Source: JBKBYG01 sp046313435
Lineage (GTDB): Bacteria > Pseudomonadota > Alphaproteobacteria > Rickettsiales > Arcanibacteraceae
DNA length: 64,000 nucleotides
Reading direction: 5' to 3'
Assembly (NCBI GenBank): GCA_046313435.1
Contig: JBKBYG010000004.1
Span: forward strand, 1-64,000
Made by a program: the position numbers and the translations under genes. Position 1 is the stretch's first letter. Every line of letters begins with the position of its first letter. Shown one piece after another: positions 55,387 through 63,528 of this stretch. The notes under the pieces are model-generated. The model saw only the letters and a program-made list of their open reading frames with translations. It was not told the DNA's origin and searched no databases.

Positions 55387-56292
55387 ATGAGCAAAGATAA
55401 GCAAACAATTATAATAAAAAAAGTTAAAAAAGGCGGTCATGGAGGGCATCATGGAGGTGCATGGAAAGTTGCGTATGCAGATTTTGTTACAGCAATGATG
55501 GCTTTTTTCTTACTATTATGGTTACTTGGTTCAGTACCTACTGAAAAATTAAGAGGTATAGCAGATTATTTTACTCCAACTATCGGGCTTAAAGATCAAA
55601 TGGGAATTGGTTTTAAAGGAGGGCTTGAGGATAGTGAAAATGCTGGAAATAAACGTGCTGAAAAAGATAAATCCATTCTTAATGGCGCTCCGATTCAAGG
55701 CCCTATTGTAAAGATGCCAGATAGCAGCGTTAAAAAGCTAGAAGAACTGGATGCTCAAAATTTTAGCAGTATACAGAAAGATCTTTATAAGGCTATAAAA
55801 AGCAATCCTGATCTTAAAGAGTTTAGTCAAAATATTGTTATTGATCAAACTCCTGAAGGCCTAAGAATACAAATACTAGATTTGGATAAAAAACCTATGT
55901 TTGTGCCGCATACTAGTATACTTCAACCTTATACTAAAAAAATATTATCAATACTTGCAAAATATATTAGATATATTCCTAATTATCTTTCTATAAATGG
56001 GCATACTTCAAAAGACGCTTCAGATAGTCAATTTGATAATTGGCAATTATCATCTGAACGCTCAAATGAGACAAGAAAGTTTTTTATTGATGAAGCAGGT
56101 TTAGACCGTGAACAAATAGCTAGAATTGTTGGTAAAGCTGATCAAGAACCTTATGATACTGTTAATCCTTATGCTGTAAGTAACATGCGTATTAGTTTAA
56201 TTTTGTTACGAAATACTATTATGCCTTTTCAAAAACAAGCGGCACCCGAAGCAGCATTTAACAATACTGACGTCAGCAAAAGCGAAGGATAA
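55387..56292 (+). CDS. motB: Flagellar motor stator protein MotB
   Basis: A 301-residue stator subunit. The N-terminal KKGGHGGHHGGAWKVAYAD leads into the single membrane helix ADFVTAMMAFFLLLWLLGS, whose Asp (in YADFV) is the proton-binding residue of MotB. Residues about 145-280 form the OmpA-like peptidoglycan-binding domain, including LSINGHTSKD and the SNMRISLIL ending. motA and other flagellar genes are not in the window. A flagellar stator gene in a Rickettsiales-like genome indicates ancestral or present motility. Confidence 0.93.
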   Translation: MSKDKQTIIIKKVKKGGHGGHHGGAWKVAYADFVTAMMAFFLLLWLLGSVPTEKLRGIADYFTPTIGLKDQMGIGFKGGLEDSENAGNKRAEKDKSILNGAPIQGPIVKMPDSSVKKLEELDAQNFSSIQKDLYKAIKSNPDLKEFSQNIVIDQTPEGLRIQILDLDKKPMFVPHTSILQPYTKKILSILAKYIRYIPNYLSINGHTSKDASDSQFDNWQLSSERSNETRKFFIDEAGLDREQIARIVGKADQEPYDTVNPYAVSNMRISLILLRNTIMPFQKQAAPEAAFNNTDVSKSEG

Positions 56293-56351
56293 ATCTACTT
56301 ATTTTTATCAATTCAACTGTATTTATGACTTCCAGTAGACCTTGCCTCTGA

Positions 56352-56375
56352 TGGCTTTTACTTTAGTAAAAGCCA
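56352..56375 (+). terminator. Strong hairpin after motB, probable terminator
   Basis: TGGCTTTTACT and AGTAAAAGCCA are perfect reverse complements with a 2-base centre, about 60 bases after the motB stop. There is no T run downstream on the plus strand, so termination is likely but not certain. Confidence 0.5.
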
Positions 56376-56463
56376 CTAATTACATATAATTTAACTTAGT
56401 TAATTGAAATTTCGATCTATAATAATTAAATATAGTAAGGTATCAATATTTAAGGAGGCAATT

Positions 56464-56616
56464 ATGAGAGCAATAAAATTTATCTATAATATTCCTGACA
56501 AATATTTTACTGAGGAAATAGTTGATTCATTTGAAAATGTCAATTCTGCTAAATTAAAAGGCGAAGATAATATCGAAAACTTAAACGATGAGATTAAACT
56601 TAATTCTGATACTTAA
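56464..56616 (+). CDS. Small hypothetical protein with a strong ribosome site
   Basis: A 50-residue frame whose ATG is preceded at 6 bases by AAGGAGG, the best Shine-Dalgarno in the window. A longer frame begins at a TTG at 56404, but the ribosome site decides for this start. The protein is acidic, with IKFIYNIPDKYFTEEIVDSF and Asn/Glu-rich repeats, and no membrane helix. No family is recognised. It lies between motB and the convergent FTR1 gene. Confidence 0.6.
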   Translation: MRAIKFIYNIPDKYFTEEIVDSFENVNSAKLKGEDNIENLNDEIKLNSDT

Positions 56617-56634
56617 TGATTTGCTAGTTAAGGT

Positions 56635-57465
56635 TTAGGCTTTTTTGAAAGAATGGTTATTTCTACTCTTGAATAAAAAATGATCACTTAACTTAATTGT
56701 GACTAATGTTAAGCTGTAAAATATTAACTGCATTAAATTTGGCTTATCCGTGTAACCGAAAATACTATGAGCCATTTTACCAATTATACTTTGATCATTA
56801 ATAAACCAAGAGCTATCCCAAACAGGAGCTGTGAACACGCTTAATATGCCTGCAGATTCTAAATAGATTGGAATTTGCGCTGCAAGGTTTGCAGCAAGCA
56901 ATGAAAGTAAAAGACTTGTTATTCTAAAAAAATATTTTACTGAGATTTTAATTAGACCTAAATATAGAGTTAAACCTATAATTGTCCCAAATATAGATCC
57001 ACTAATTGCTCCTAAAATAATTTCAAAATTATTATTTTGTGAAGTTGCAAAAATACCGTAGGTATATAAAGCAATCTCTATACCTTCTCGAATTATAGCA
57101 GTTGCTATTACTATTGTGAGACTATATAAGGGGATTTTAGAATTTTTGATATTATCGGTTATTTTATTTAAATTAGTGGTAAAGTTTTTTGCATTATTTT
57201 GCATCCAAATAACTGTATATCCAATAATGATAACATTTATACTTAGTATAATAGCTGTAAAAATATCTTCAAACTCTTCATTAACAAATTTTGAAATTGT
57301 ATTTATTAGATATGCAAAAACTAAAGAAATAACAGTGCCGGCAATTATACCATTAAATATATATATGTAACGGTTAGAAAGATTTTTTGTTGCTGCAATA
57401 ATTATTCCTACAATTAAACTAATTTCTAAAAATTCTCGAAAATATATTATGGCAATTGCTAACAT
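56635..57465 (-). CDS. FTR1-family iron permease
   Basis: A 276-residue inner-membrane protein with seven hydrophobic helices. The two iron-coordination motifs of the FTR1/EfeU family are present: REFLE near residue 10 and REGIE near residue 125. It would transport ferric iron, usually after oxidation by a partner protein. The gene starts 3 bases after the upstream cupredoxin-domain gene, so the two form an operon similar to EfeU with the cupredoxin part of EfeO. Confidence 0.92.
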   Translation of the reverse strand: MLAIAIIYFREFLEISLIVGIIIAATKNLSNRYIYIFNGIIAGTVISLVFAYLINTISKFVNEEFEDIFTAIILSINVIIIGYTVIWMQNNAKNFTTNLNKITDNIKNSKIPLYSLTIVIATAIIREGIEIALYTYGIFATSQNNNFEIILGAISGSIFGTIIGLTLYLGLIKISVKYFFRITSLLLSLLAANLAAQIPIYLESAGILSVFTAPVWDSSWFINDQSIIGKMAHSIFGYTDKPNLMQLIFYSLTLVTIKLSDHFLFKSRNNHSFKKA

Positions 57466-57468
57466 CTT

Positions 57469-57813
57469 CTAGTTTTCTACTACCTTAATTATTCCTTGAG
57501 CGGTAGCTTCATGAAACTCTCCAAAGAATTTATATTCTCCAGCTTTCAAAGGCCCAATATTTACTTTTATCTCTCCGCCAGCAGGAATGATTTTTTCACG
57601 TTTTAAGTCGAAGCTTTCAAATTCTTCTACTGTCGAATCTTCATTCTTTATAATTAATTTTATTTTTTTCCCTGCAGGTAATGATAGCTCATTAGGATGA
57701 AATCTATGCTCTTTAATTACTAGTTCCTTCATCAAAACATCATTACTTGCATAAGATATTTGAGAATTACTGAATAATATGGCACCCATCAATAAAAAAG
57801 ATATTTTTTTCAT
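57469..57813 (-). CDS. Exported cupredoxin-domain protein
   Basis: A 114-residue periplasmic protein. A signal peptide ends near ISYASND (about residue 23). The mature part is a cupredoxin fold: KEHRFHPNELSLPAGKKIKL, EFESFDLKREKIIPAGG and AGEYKFFGEFHEATAQG. Usual copper-site residues are only partly evident (His, Glu, Met-poor), as in the EfeO N-terminal cupredoxin domain. It probably binds iron or copper and serves the FTR1 permease encoded next to it. It is first in the two-gene operon. Confidence 0.88.
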   Translation of the reverse strand: MKKISFLLMGAILFSNSQISYASNDVLMKELVIKEHRFHPNELSLPAGKKIKLIIKNEDSTVEEFESFDLKREKIIPAGGEIKVNIGPLKAGEYKFFGEFHEATAQGIIKVVEN

Positions 57814-57847
57814 GCTAATTAGAAATTTTATAAATGTTTAATTATCC

Positions 57848-57860
57848 TGATAATTTATCA
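57848..57860 (-). promoter_or_regulatory. Candidate iron-responsive operator (Fur-like palindrome)
   Basis: TGATAATTTATCA is a perfect 6-1-6 inverted repeat, 34 bases before the cupredoxin start codon. A further GGATAAT-type hexamer adjoins it on the minus strand (57841-57847). The array resembles repeated GATAAT units of Fur boxes and stands before an iron-permease operon. Fur binding is inferred. Confidence 0.5.
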
Positions 57861-57911
57861 CTTCCATTATGGAAAATCAAGAATATAGTTTATTAAAAAT
57901 TAAATGATTTC

Positions 57912-58193
57912 TCACATACTATTTAGACAATTATAAAAATTTGATAGATCTCCAATATGAGGAGTACATTTTTTAGCGATACCTACAAGCATTTCTAAGT
58001 GTCTACCAATGAAATACCGTATCCTACTTGGGATACCTGTTTTCTCAAATTCATGGAGAAAATAGTAAGTTGCCCAGAAAGCTGGAATAGCGATAAGCAA
58101 ATACCATTTTGTAAGTATTCCATATATAAACACTGTCTTCGCACTAGTAAGTAATTTACGAAGTGTTTCAAATTGACCAAACTTATCAGACAT
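57912..58193 (-). CDS. Small hypothetical protein with one membrane helix
   Basis: A 93-residue protein counted from the ATG at 58191-58193 (MSDKFGQFETL). A frame four codons longer starts at TTG. A membrane helix lies at about residues 31-46 (YLLIAIPAFWATYYFL). The rest is basic and Cys-containing (AKKCTPHIGDLSNFYNCL). No domain is recognised. Similar short one-helix proteins occur in other Rickettsiales, but I cannot place this one confidently. It stands alone between the iron operon and the pentapeptide gene. Confidence 0.6.
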   Translation of the reverse strand: MSDKFGQFETLRKLLTSAKTVFIYGILTKWYLLIAIPAFWATYYFLHEFEKTGIPSRIRYFIGRHLEMLVGIAKKCTPHIGDLSNFYNCLNSM

Positions 58194-58252
58194 AATTATA
58201 CTCAATATTTTTCATTATAAAATAATTATAAACTAAATAAGTAAAGAAATTT

Positions 58253-59737
58253 TTAATACATTTTAAATCTATTACGTATAGCAAGGATAAACATCGTAAG
58301 TAATCCTACATTTATCATGCCTTGCATCGTTGCAAGCAAAATTAAGCTAAATGGCAAATCGTTAAATTGTAGCATAAATTTTGCAGTATAAATTTCAAAA
58401 GGTCTAAAAAACTGTTGCAAACTTAGATGGTAAGCACTTCCCCAACTTTTTGATATAAAGTTAGTTTTACTTAATATATTTTTATATAATATAGGAAAAA
58501 CTCCAAATAGCAAAGCAAGTAAAATTAAAATAGGTCTCTTAATGCTTTGTCCATAATTTGATAAGGCTAAATAACAAAATGATAATATTTTTTCAGTTAA
58601 GCTTACACAAAATCCTGAATTATAGGTGGAGTTTTTATAGTAACTATTAGAGGTTTGTGGTAATGAAATAACCTTTACAATAAAACGATCTATAGCGATT
58701 CTTATATTATTTATTAATTTAATATCATAAGTTCTAATAGGAGCATTCAATAAGCTTTTTTGTTCTAAAGCAAAAAACATTCCTTCCTCACGTCTCGCTT
58801 TCTTCTTGTCCATAATTAATTTTAAGCTTCTGTACGCTTGTTCTGCGCCCTCGCTATATGTATCAATAAAATCTACTCCTCTAAAATCAGTATCTTGATG
58901 TATATCACAATTATGAAATTTAGGAGCTCTATGAAATATAGAATTTGTAAAAGAAGTTTTCTTTTGAAAAACTCTATTTTCAAAGTTTACTTCACCATAA
59001 AATTTAATTTCATGAAAAAAGATTCTATGGAATTTATCTAAAGGAATTTCGATTTCTTTAGAATATTTCACTTCAGAATTTTTATCATTAGCAATATTAA
59101 GGATTTCTACTTCTTCGATTAAGCATGAAAAATCAGCATTTTTATAAAATGCTGTTTCTTGATCTTTGTAAGAAGCAAATAATGCAGAGCAACCAAAATT
59201 TGAATTTATAAAAGATACATCTCCTAAAAAGCTTATACCTAAAAAATCTATAGTATTTCTTATATAAAATAACGTAGGAAAATTTATTTCAAGATTTAAG
59301 ATTTCTCTTTTAATATATTTTAGACTTGTAGGTAAAAACTTAACCCTTTCAAATGAAGTCTCACTTTTAAAAACTGAATTAATAAAACTTATACCATTAT
59401 AAAATATAGATAATTTAAATTTTGCTGAACAATCAAAAGTTATAGAATGAAAAAAAATTTGGTAAAAAAAATGACAATTTGTAAATTTTAAAGCTTTTTC
59501 GAATTTACATTTATAAAATATTATTGGTATATAAAATTCTAAACCATATAAATTAATTTCTGTAAAATTTATATTATAAAATATTATAATGCTGTTACTT
59601 GCTTCTGCTTCATGCATGTATTTAATAAATTTTTCTTTATCAATATTTTCTTCTTGAAAAACTATATATAAAGATTTTTCTAACGCCGATCTTAAGGGGA
59701 GATAATCGTTAAAATCTTTTATGTTAAACTTATTCAT
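58253..59737 (-). CDS. Pentapeptide-repeat-like membrane protein
   Basis: A 494-residue protein. Residues about 60-290 contain degenerate beta-helical units of five residues with Phe at the centre (FYKCKFEKALKFTNCHFF, SFINSVFKSETSFERVKF, FENRVFQKKTSFTNSIFH), as in pentapeptide-repeat proteins. Residues about 395-490 hold two to three membrane helices (ILILLALLFGVFPILY, LILLATMQGMINVGLLTMF). A Lys/Arg-rich linker (KKARREEG) joins them. Membrane-anchored pentapeptide proteins are widespread in alphaproteobacteria; function is unknown. It appears monocistronic. Confidence 0.75.
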   Translation of the reverse strand: MNKFNIKDFNDYLPLRSALEKSLYIVFQEENIDKEKFIKYMHEAEASNSIIIFYNINFTEINLYGLEFYIPIIFYKCKFEKALKFTNCHFFYQIFFHSITFDCSAKFKLSIFYNGISFINSVFKSETSFERVKFLPTSLKYIKREILNLEINFPTLFYIRNTIDFLGISFLGDVSFINSNFGCSALFASYKDQETAFYKNADFSCLIEEVEILNIANDKNSEVKYSKEIEIPLDKFHRIFFHEIKFYGEVNFENRVFQKKTSFTNSIFHRAPKFHNCDIHQDTDFRGVDFIDTYSEGAEQAYRSLKLIMDKKKARREEGMFFALEQKSLLNAPIRTYDIKLINNIRIAIDRFIVKVISLPQTSNSYYKNSTYNSGFCVSLTEKILSFCYLALSNYGQSIKRPILILLALLFGVFPILYKNILSKTNFISKSWGSAYHLSLQQFFRPFEIYTAKFMLQFNDLPFSLILLATMQGMINVGLLTMFILAIRNRFKMY

Positions 59738-60025
59738 TTAATCAATCATTTATGTTGTTATAATTAATATTTACTTTTAACAGGTATGAATAGCAAATCT
59801 CTCTGTAATTCCATCACAGTTACATTGCTTCAATTAAATTTCGAGATAAGGTTTAAAAAGCACAGTTTGGAAAGGTCAAACGACCTAATAAGTCATACTA
59901 TACCAATTTCTAACTAAACTACTTTATGATAATAATCCTATTAAGTAATAATATTAGTTACAAATAATTTATAAATTCTGAATTTTAAAAAATTTATTTT
60001 AAATATTATACAAGCCTGGTAATTT

Positions 60026-61528
60026 TTATTTAAATAAAACAGAGATTTTATTTTCTTTACTTACAGAAGAACTCCAGTTTGAAGATTTTTTCGCACCTTT
60101 ATAAAGTTCCTTATAGTTAAATAAACTTTCAGAAGGCAAAATGGGATACACCATATTTTCTTTCAATCTATATGCAAAATCAAGAAATTTGCTTTTAACG
60201 ACATTATCTGGATCATCATTAATATCATTAGATTCGTTAGTTTCAAAATTTATATTATATTTATCTCCTACAGATTTAAATATAGAAATAAAATAAGCTA
60301 TATAATTAATTTTACTATCGCTTTGCTGGACAGGTTGAGCATTATTTTTTATATGCTTTGGCATTTGCACGACATATTCTTTCCACTGAGTAAAAAATGT
60401 TGCGTCAATATTTTCTAGCTCTGGAATTGCTTTATTTAACAGCTTATTCAGTAAATTATAAAATTGTATTTTTAATTCAGCCGGCAATATGCTTTCAAAT
60501 TCTATAAACTGGTCATTTAGACATAATATATTTTCATATATATATTCAAAATCTTTTTTATCGAAAACTTCTTCGATAAAGTTAACAAGTAATTTGATTG
60601 TATAAGTAATAGGAGAGAATACAACATGACTATCACTGTTAATCTGTTCGTATAAGATTGCAGATTGCATATAGTAATTCAAAGCAGGGTCATAATCTTT
60701 AAGTTTCTGATAACATAATCCTATTTCTTGAAAAACGTACAATCTATCGTAGTTAATTTCAATTATATGTTGCTCATACTTATTTCTGGATTCTCTTTCT
60801 ATCAGCTTTATATTATCTAAACTGAACCTATATCTTTCAATTGCTTGAGAAAAATCATCATGATAAAATTTCAGCCTTGCACTTAATAAATCTAATTTAT
60901 AGTTAAAAGTTTTATTATTATAAAATGCACTATACGCTGAGGAATTATTACCTGATTTTATAGGCAAAAAAGATAAGGAATATAGATTTTCTGCTTCTGA
61001 TAGATATTTCTGTGAATCAGAATAATATTTGTTATTGATTTCTGTTTTATTTAATCTTTCTTCAAATTCATAATATCTATTTAATTTTTTTTCTGCTGGA
61101 AGATGATTAATTATTTCCCGCTGTTTTAATTCTGCGTTTAATATATTTAAATCATGTGCCGCAAATAAAAAATCTGTATTATTTTCACTTAACTTATTTT
61201 CTGCAAACTCAATAATTTTTTTACTCAGATTCTTTGCAAAATTTTCCAACTTTTCTTCATTATATTCAACTCCTTTAGCACAAGCATTAATTAAATCAAT
61301 AACTTGATTCTTCAGCTTTTTATCTTTTCCTGCATAAAATGCTGCTATTTTTTCAATGTCAAAATTTTTTAAACTATTATATCTCCAGAATTTAATTATA
61401 TTAGTGTTCCCTGACTGATAATCTAGTTTAAATGAGGCTATAATAAAATCCTTCCAACACTCAACATTCTGTACATTGATTTTACTATAAATATCTGATT
61501 CAAAGATTTGTTTATTAGGATTCTTCAC
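60026..61528 (-). CDS. Hypothetical helical protein with TPR-like repeats
   Basis: A 500-residue soluble protein. Tetratricopeptide-like pairs are seen around residues 225-310 (FYHDDFSQAIERYRFSL, then VFQEIGLCYQKLKDYDPALN with YYMQSAILYEQ). The rest is Asn/Lys-rich helix without a known domain. There is no signal peptide or membrane helix. It lies 5 bases after the pssA stop, so it may be co-transcribed with psd-pssA. TPR-type proteins mediate protein-protein contacts, and a host-directed role is possible but unsupported. The 288 bases on its other side hold no gene. Confidence 0.68.
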   Translation of the reverse strand: MKNPNKQIFESDIYSKINVQNVECWKDFIIASFKLDYQSGNTNIIKFWRYNSLKNFDIEKIAAFYAGKDKKLKNQVIDLINACAKGVEYNEEKLENFAKNLSKKIIEFAENKLSENNTDFLFAAHDLNILNAELKQREIINHLPAEKKLNRYYEFEERLNKTEINNKYYSDSQKYLSEAENLYSLSFLPIKSGNNSSAYSAFYNNKTFNYKLDLLSARLKFYHDDFSQAIERYRFSLDNIKLIERESRNKYEQHIIEINYDRLYVFQEIGLCYQKLKDYDPALNYYMQSAILYEQINSDSHVVFSPITYTIKLLVNFIEEVFDKKDFEYIYENILCLNDQFIEFESILPAELKIQFYNLLNKLLNKAIPELENIDATFFTQWKEYVVQMPKHIKNNAQPVQQSDSKINYIAYFISIFKSVGDKYNINFETNESNDINDDPDNVVKSKFLDFAYRLKENMVYPILPSESLFNYKELYKGAKKSSNWSSSVSKENKISVLFK

Positions 61529-61533
61529 AATAT

Positions 61534-62289
61534 TTAAATTTTATCTTTAAATTTTTTGAATTTATATATGCTTACTGGAATCGATATTACATAAATCAAT
61601 CCAATTAAAGGTAGTGTTATCCAAGGTTCAATTATTATACTTACGATTACTATTCCTGCTAACATCAAGGCAATAGAAATAAGATTATGCTTAATAAGAA
61701 TTTTTTTAACATAGAATGTAGGCACTCTACTAGCCATTAATAATCCTACAATCATCAAGTATAATGCAACAAGGATGGGAGAGTTAAAAATTTCATATTG
61801 AAAATCCAACATCATAGGCACTAATGCCAAGGAAGCTCCTACAGGCGAAGGAACCCCTACAAAAAATTTATCCGTCCATGCCGGTCTATCACTATCATCA
61901 ATTATAGTGTTAAACCTAGCTAATCTTATTACGCAACAAATAGTGTAAAATAATGTAACTGCCCACCCTAAACCTTTAACTGATAAATATTGTAATTGCC
62001 AAAGATACAAAACTAAGGCCGGCGCAATGCCAAAGCTTAAAAAATCTGCCAGTGAATCAAGCTGCGCTCCGAAGCTAGTTGAAGCTTTCAAAAGCCTTGC
62101 TAATTTTCCATCTATTCCGTCTAAAAGCGCAGCTATAATGATAAATATTACAGAATTTTCCCATTTTTCTAACATTGCAAATCTAATTGCTGACATACCA
62201 AAACATAATGCACTTAATGTAATAATATTAGGAAATAACCTACTTATCGGCAAAGGATTAGTTTGAATAGGGGTGGATGAAGTTTTCAC
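61534..62289 (-). CDS. pssA: CDP-diacylglycerol-serine O-phosphatidyltransferase
   Basis: A 251-residue inner-membrane enzyme that makes phosphatidylserine. The CDP-alcohol phosphotransferase signature D-G-x2-A-R-x8-G-x3-D-x3-D is complete in DGKLARLLKASTSFGAQLD followed by SLAD (about residues 57-79). There are about six hydrophobic helices, typical of the PssA type II form. It abuts psd, giving a two-step route to phosphatidylethanolamine. Confidence 0.95.
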   Translation of the reverse strand: MKTSSTPIQTNPLPISRLFPNIITLSALCFGMSAIRFAMLEKWENSVIFIIIAALLDGIDGKLARLLKASTSFGAQLDSLADFLSFGIAPALVLYLWQLQYLSVKGLGWAVTLFYTICCVIRLARFNTIIDDSDRPAWTDKFFVGVPSPVGASLALVPMMLDFQYEIFNSPILVALYLMIVGLLMASRVPTFYVKKILIKHNLISIALMLAGIVIVSIIIEPWITLPLIGLIYVISIPVSIYKFKKFKDKI

Positions 62290-62982
62290 TTATCTTATTT
62301 CCCCTTCTCTTTTTGGATAATTATTATTTAATTCTGCAATTATAGTTTCTCCTCCAACAGACCTTTGTCCTACCATTACTAAAGGGTTTACATTTTTTGG
62401 CAAATATACATCCATCCTGCTTCCAAAGCGTATTAATCCAAAACGCTCACCTGCTTGAACTTGCTCTCCTTCTTCAAGCTCACAAACTATTCTCCTTGCT
62501 ATCAACCCAGCTATTTGAGTAAAAGCAATTTGGTATCCATCTTTAGTGGTCACTAATACAGCCTGACGTTCGTTATCTACGCTAGCTTTATCAAATGAAG
62601 CATTAATAAATTTTCCAGGACGGTATGATAAGGTTTTAACAGTTCCGCTTACAGGAATGCGATTAACATGTACATCAAATACATTTAAAAAAATACTTAC
62701 CCTAAGCATTTCTTCATCCCCTATATTTAACTCTTTTGGAGGAGAAGCAAATTCAATTTTTTGCACTAAACCATCAGCTGGACTTATTATAAAATTTTCA
62801 CCTACTGGTGTAACACGATCTGGATTTCTAAAGAAAAATACGCACCATATTGTTAATATTGCACCCATCCATCCTAAAGGTTGAATAAAATACCCTACTA
62901 GCAGCGATACTATAGCAAATATAGTAATAAAATAATATCCTTCTCGATGAATGGAAGGTATAATCATTTTTAGCATTTCCAT
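62290..62982 (-). CDS. psd: Phosphatidylserine decarboxylase
   Basis: A 230-residue proenzyme of the short PSD family. Self-cleavage between Gly and Ser in RFGSRMDVYLP (about residue 201) creates the pyruvoyl cofactor. Upstream landmarks are FFRNPDRVTP, SPADGLVQKI and FLNVFDVHVNRIPVSG. It decarboxylates phosphatidylserine to phosphatidylethanolamine. It is the first gene of psd-pssA; the pssA start follows immediately. Confidence 0.96.
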   Translation of the reverse strand: MEMLKMIIPSIHREGYYFITIFAIVSLLVGYFIQPLGWMGAILTIWCVFFFRNPDRVTPVGENFIISPADGLVQKIEFASPPKELNIGDEEMLRVSIFLNVFDVHVNRIPVSGTVKTLSYRPGKFINASFDKASVDNERQAVLVTTKDGYQIAFTQIAGLIARRIVCELEEGEQVQAGERFGLIRFGSRMDVYLPKNVNPLVMVGQRSVGGETIIAELNNNYPKREGEIR

Positions 62983-63201
62983 AAAAATCCTTTTAACTAA
63001 AATTATAAATTTTAAAATGAAATTAATAAGCTATTAAGTTGATCTTGGCAATATAGTAAATTCTATTTTTTAAGATATTACTAAATGCATCATGCTGAAA
63101 TTTTGTATTATTTTCAACATCCTCATTTACAATCAAATGGATAGAAGTTCTACAATTTAGTTATTATTTCATCTGTCGCAAGAGGAAAGGAATATTATGA
63201 A

Positions 63202-63276
63202 TGGTGCCGGATGTCGGGATTGAACTGACGACCTACCGCTTACAAGGCGGTTGCTCTACCACTGAGCTAATCCGGC
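63202..63276 (-). tRNA. tRNA-Thr (anticodon TGT), CCA encoded
   Basis: The minus strand has acceptor GCCGGAT/ATCCGGC, D arm GCTCAGTGGTAGAGC, anticodon stem ACCGC/GCGGT with loop CTTGTAA (anticodon TGT), and T loop TTCAATC. The T stem GTCAG/CCGAC has one A-C opposition. Discriminator A and CCA follow (63202-63204). It stands in a 546-base gap between psd and the porin gene; otherwise that gap shows only AT-rich sequence that should hold promoters. Confidence 0.95.
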
Positions 63277-63528
63277 GTTAAAAATCTATATATTTTATTT
63301 AAAACATAAAAGCAAGCATTAAATTTAACTTACCTTAAATTTTTGTCATTTAATAAAAATATGATCATTTCGGAAATAATATTATTATATTTCCTAAAAA
63401 ACACACTTGTCTAACTTAATATCTTGAAAATTTACTTTTAATATATATTAGCATTTGTAATTTTTTAATTCTTAACTAATATGACATTCTAATTTATACA
63501 AAATAATATTTATAAAGGCAAAATTATT

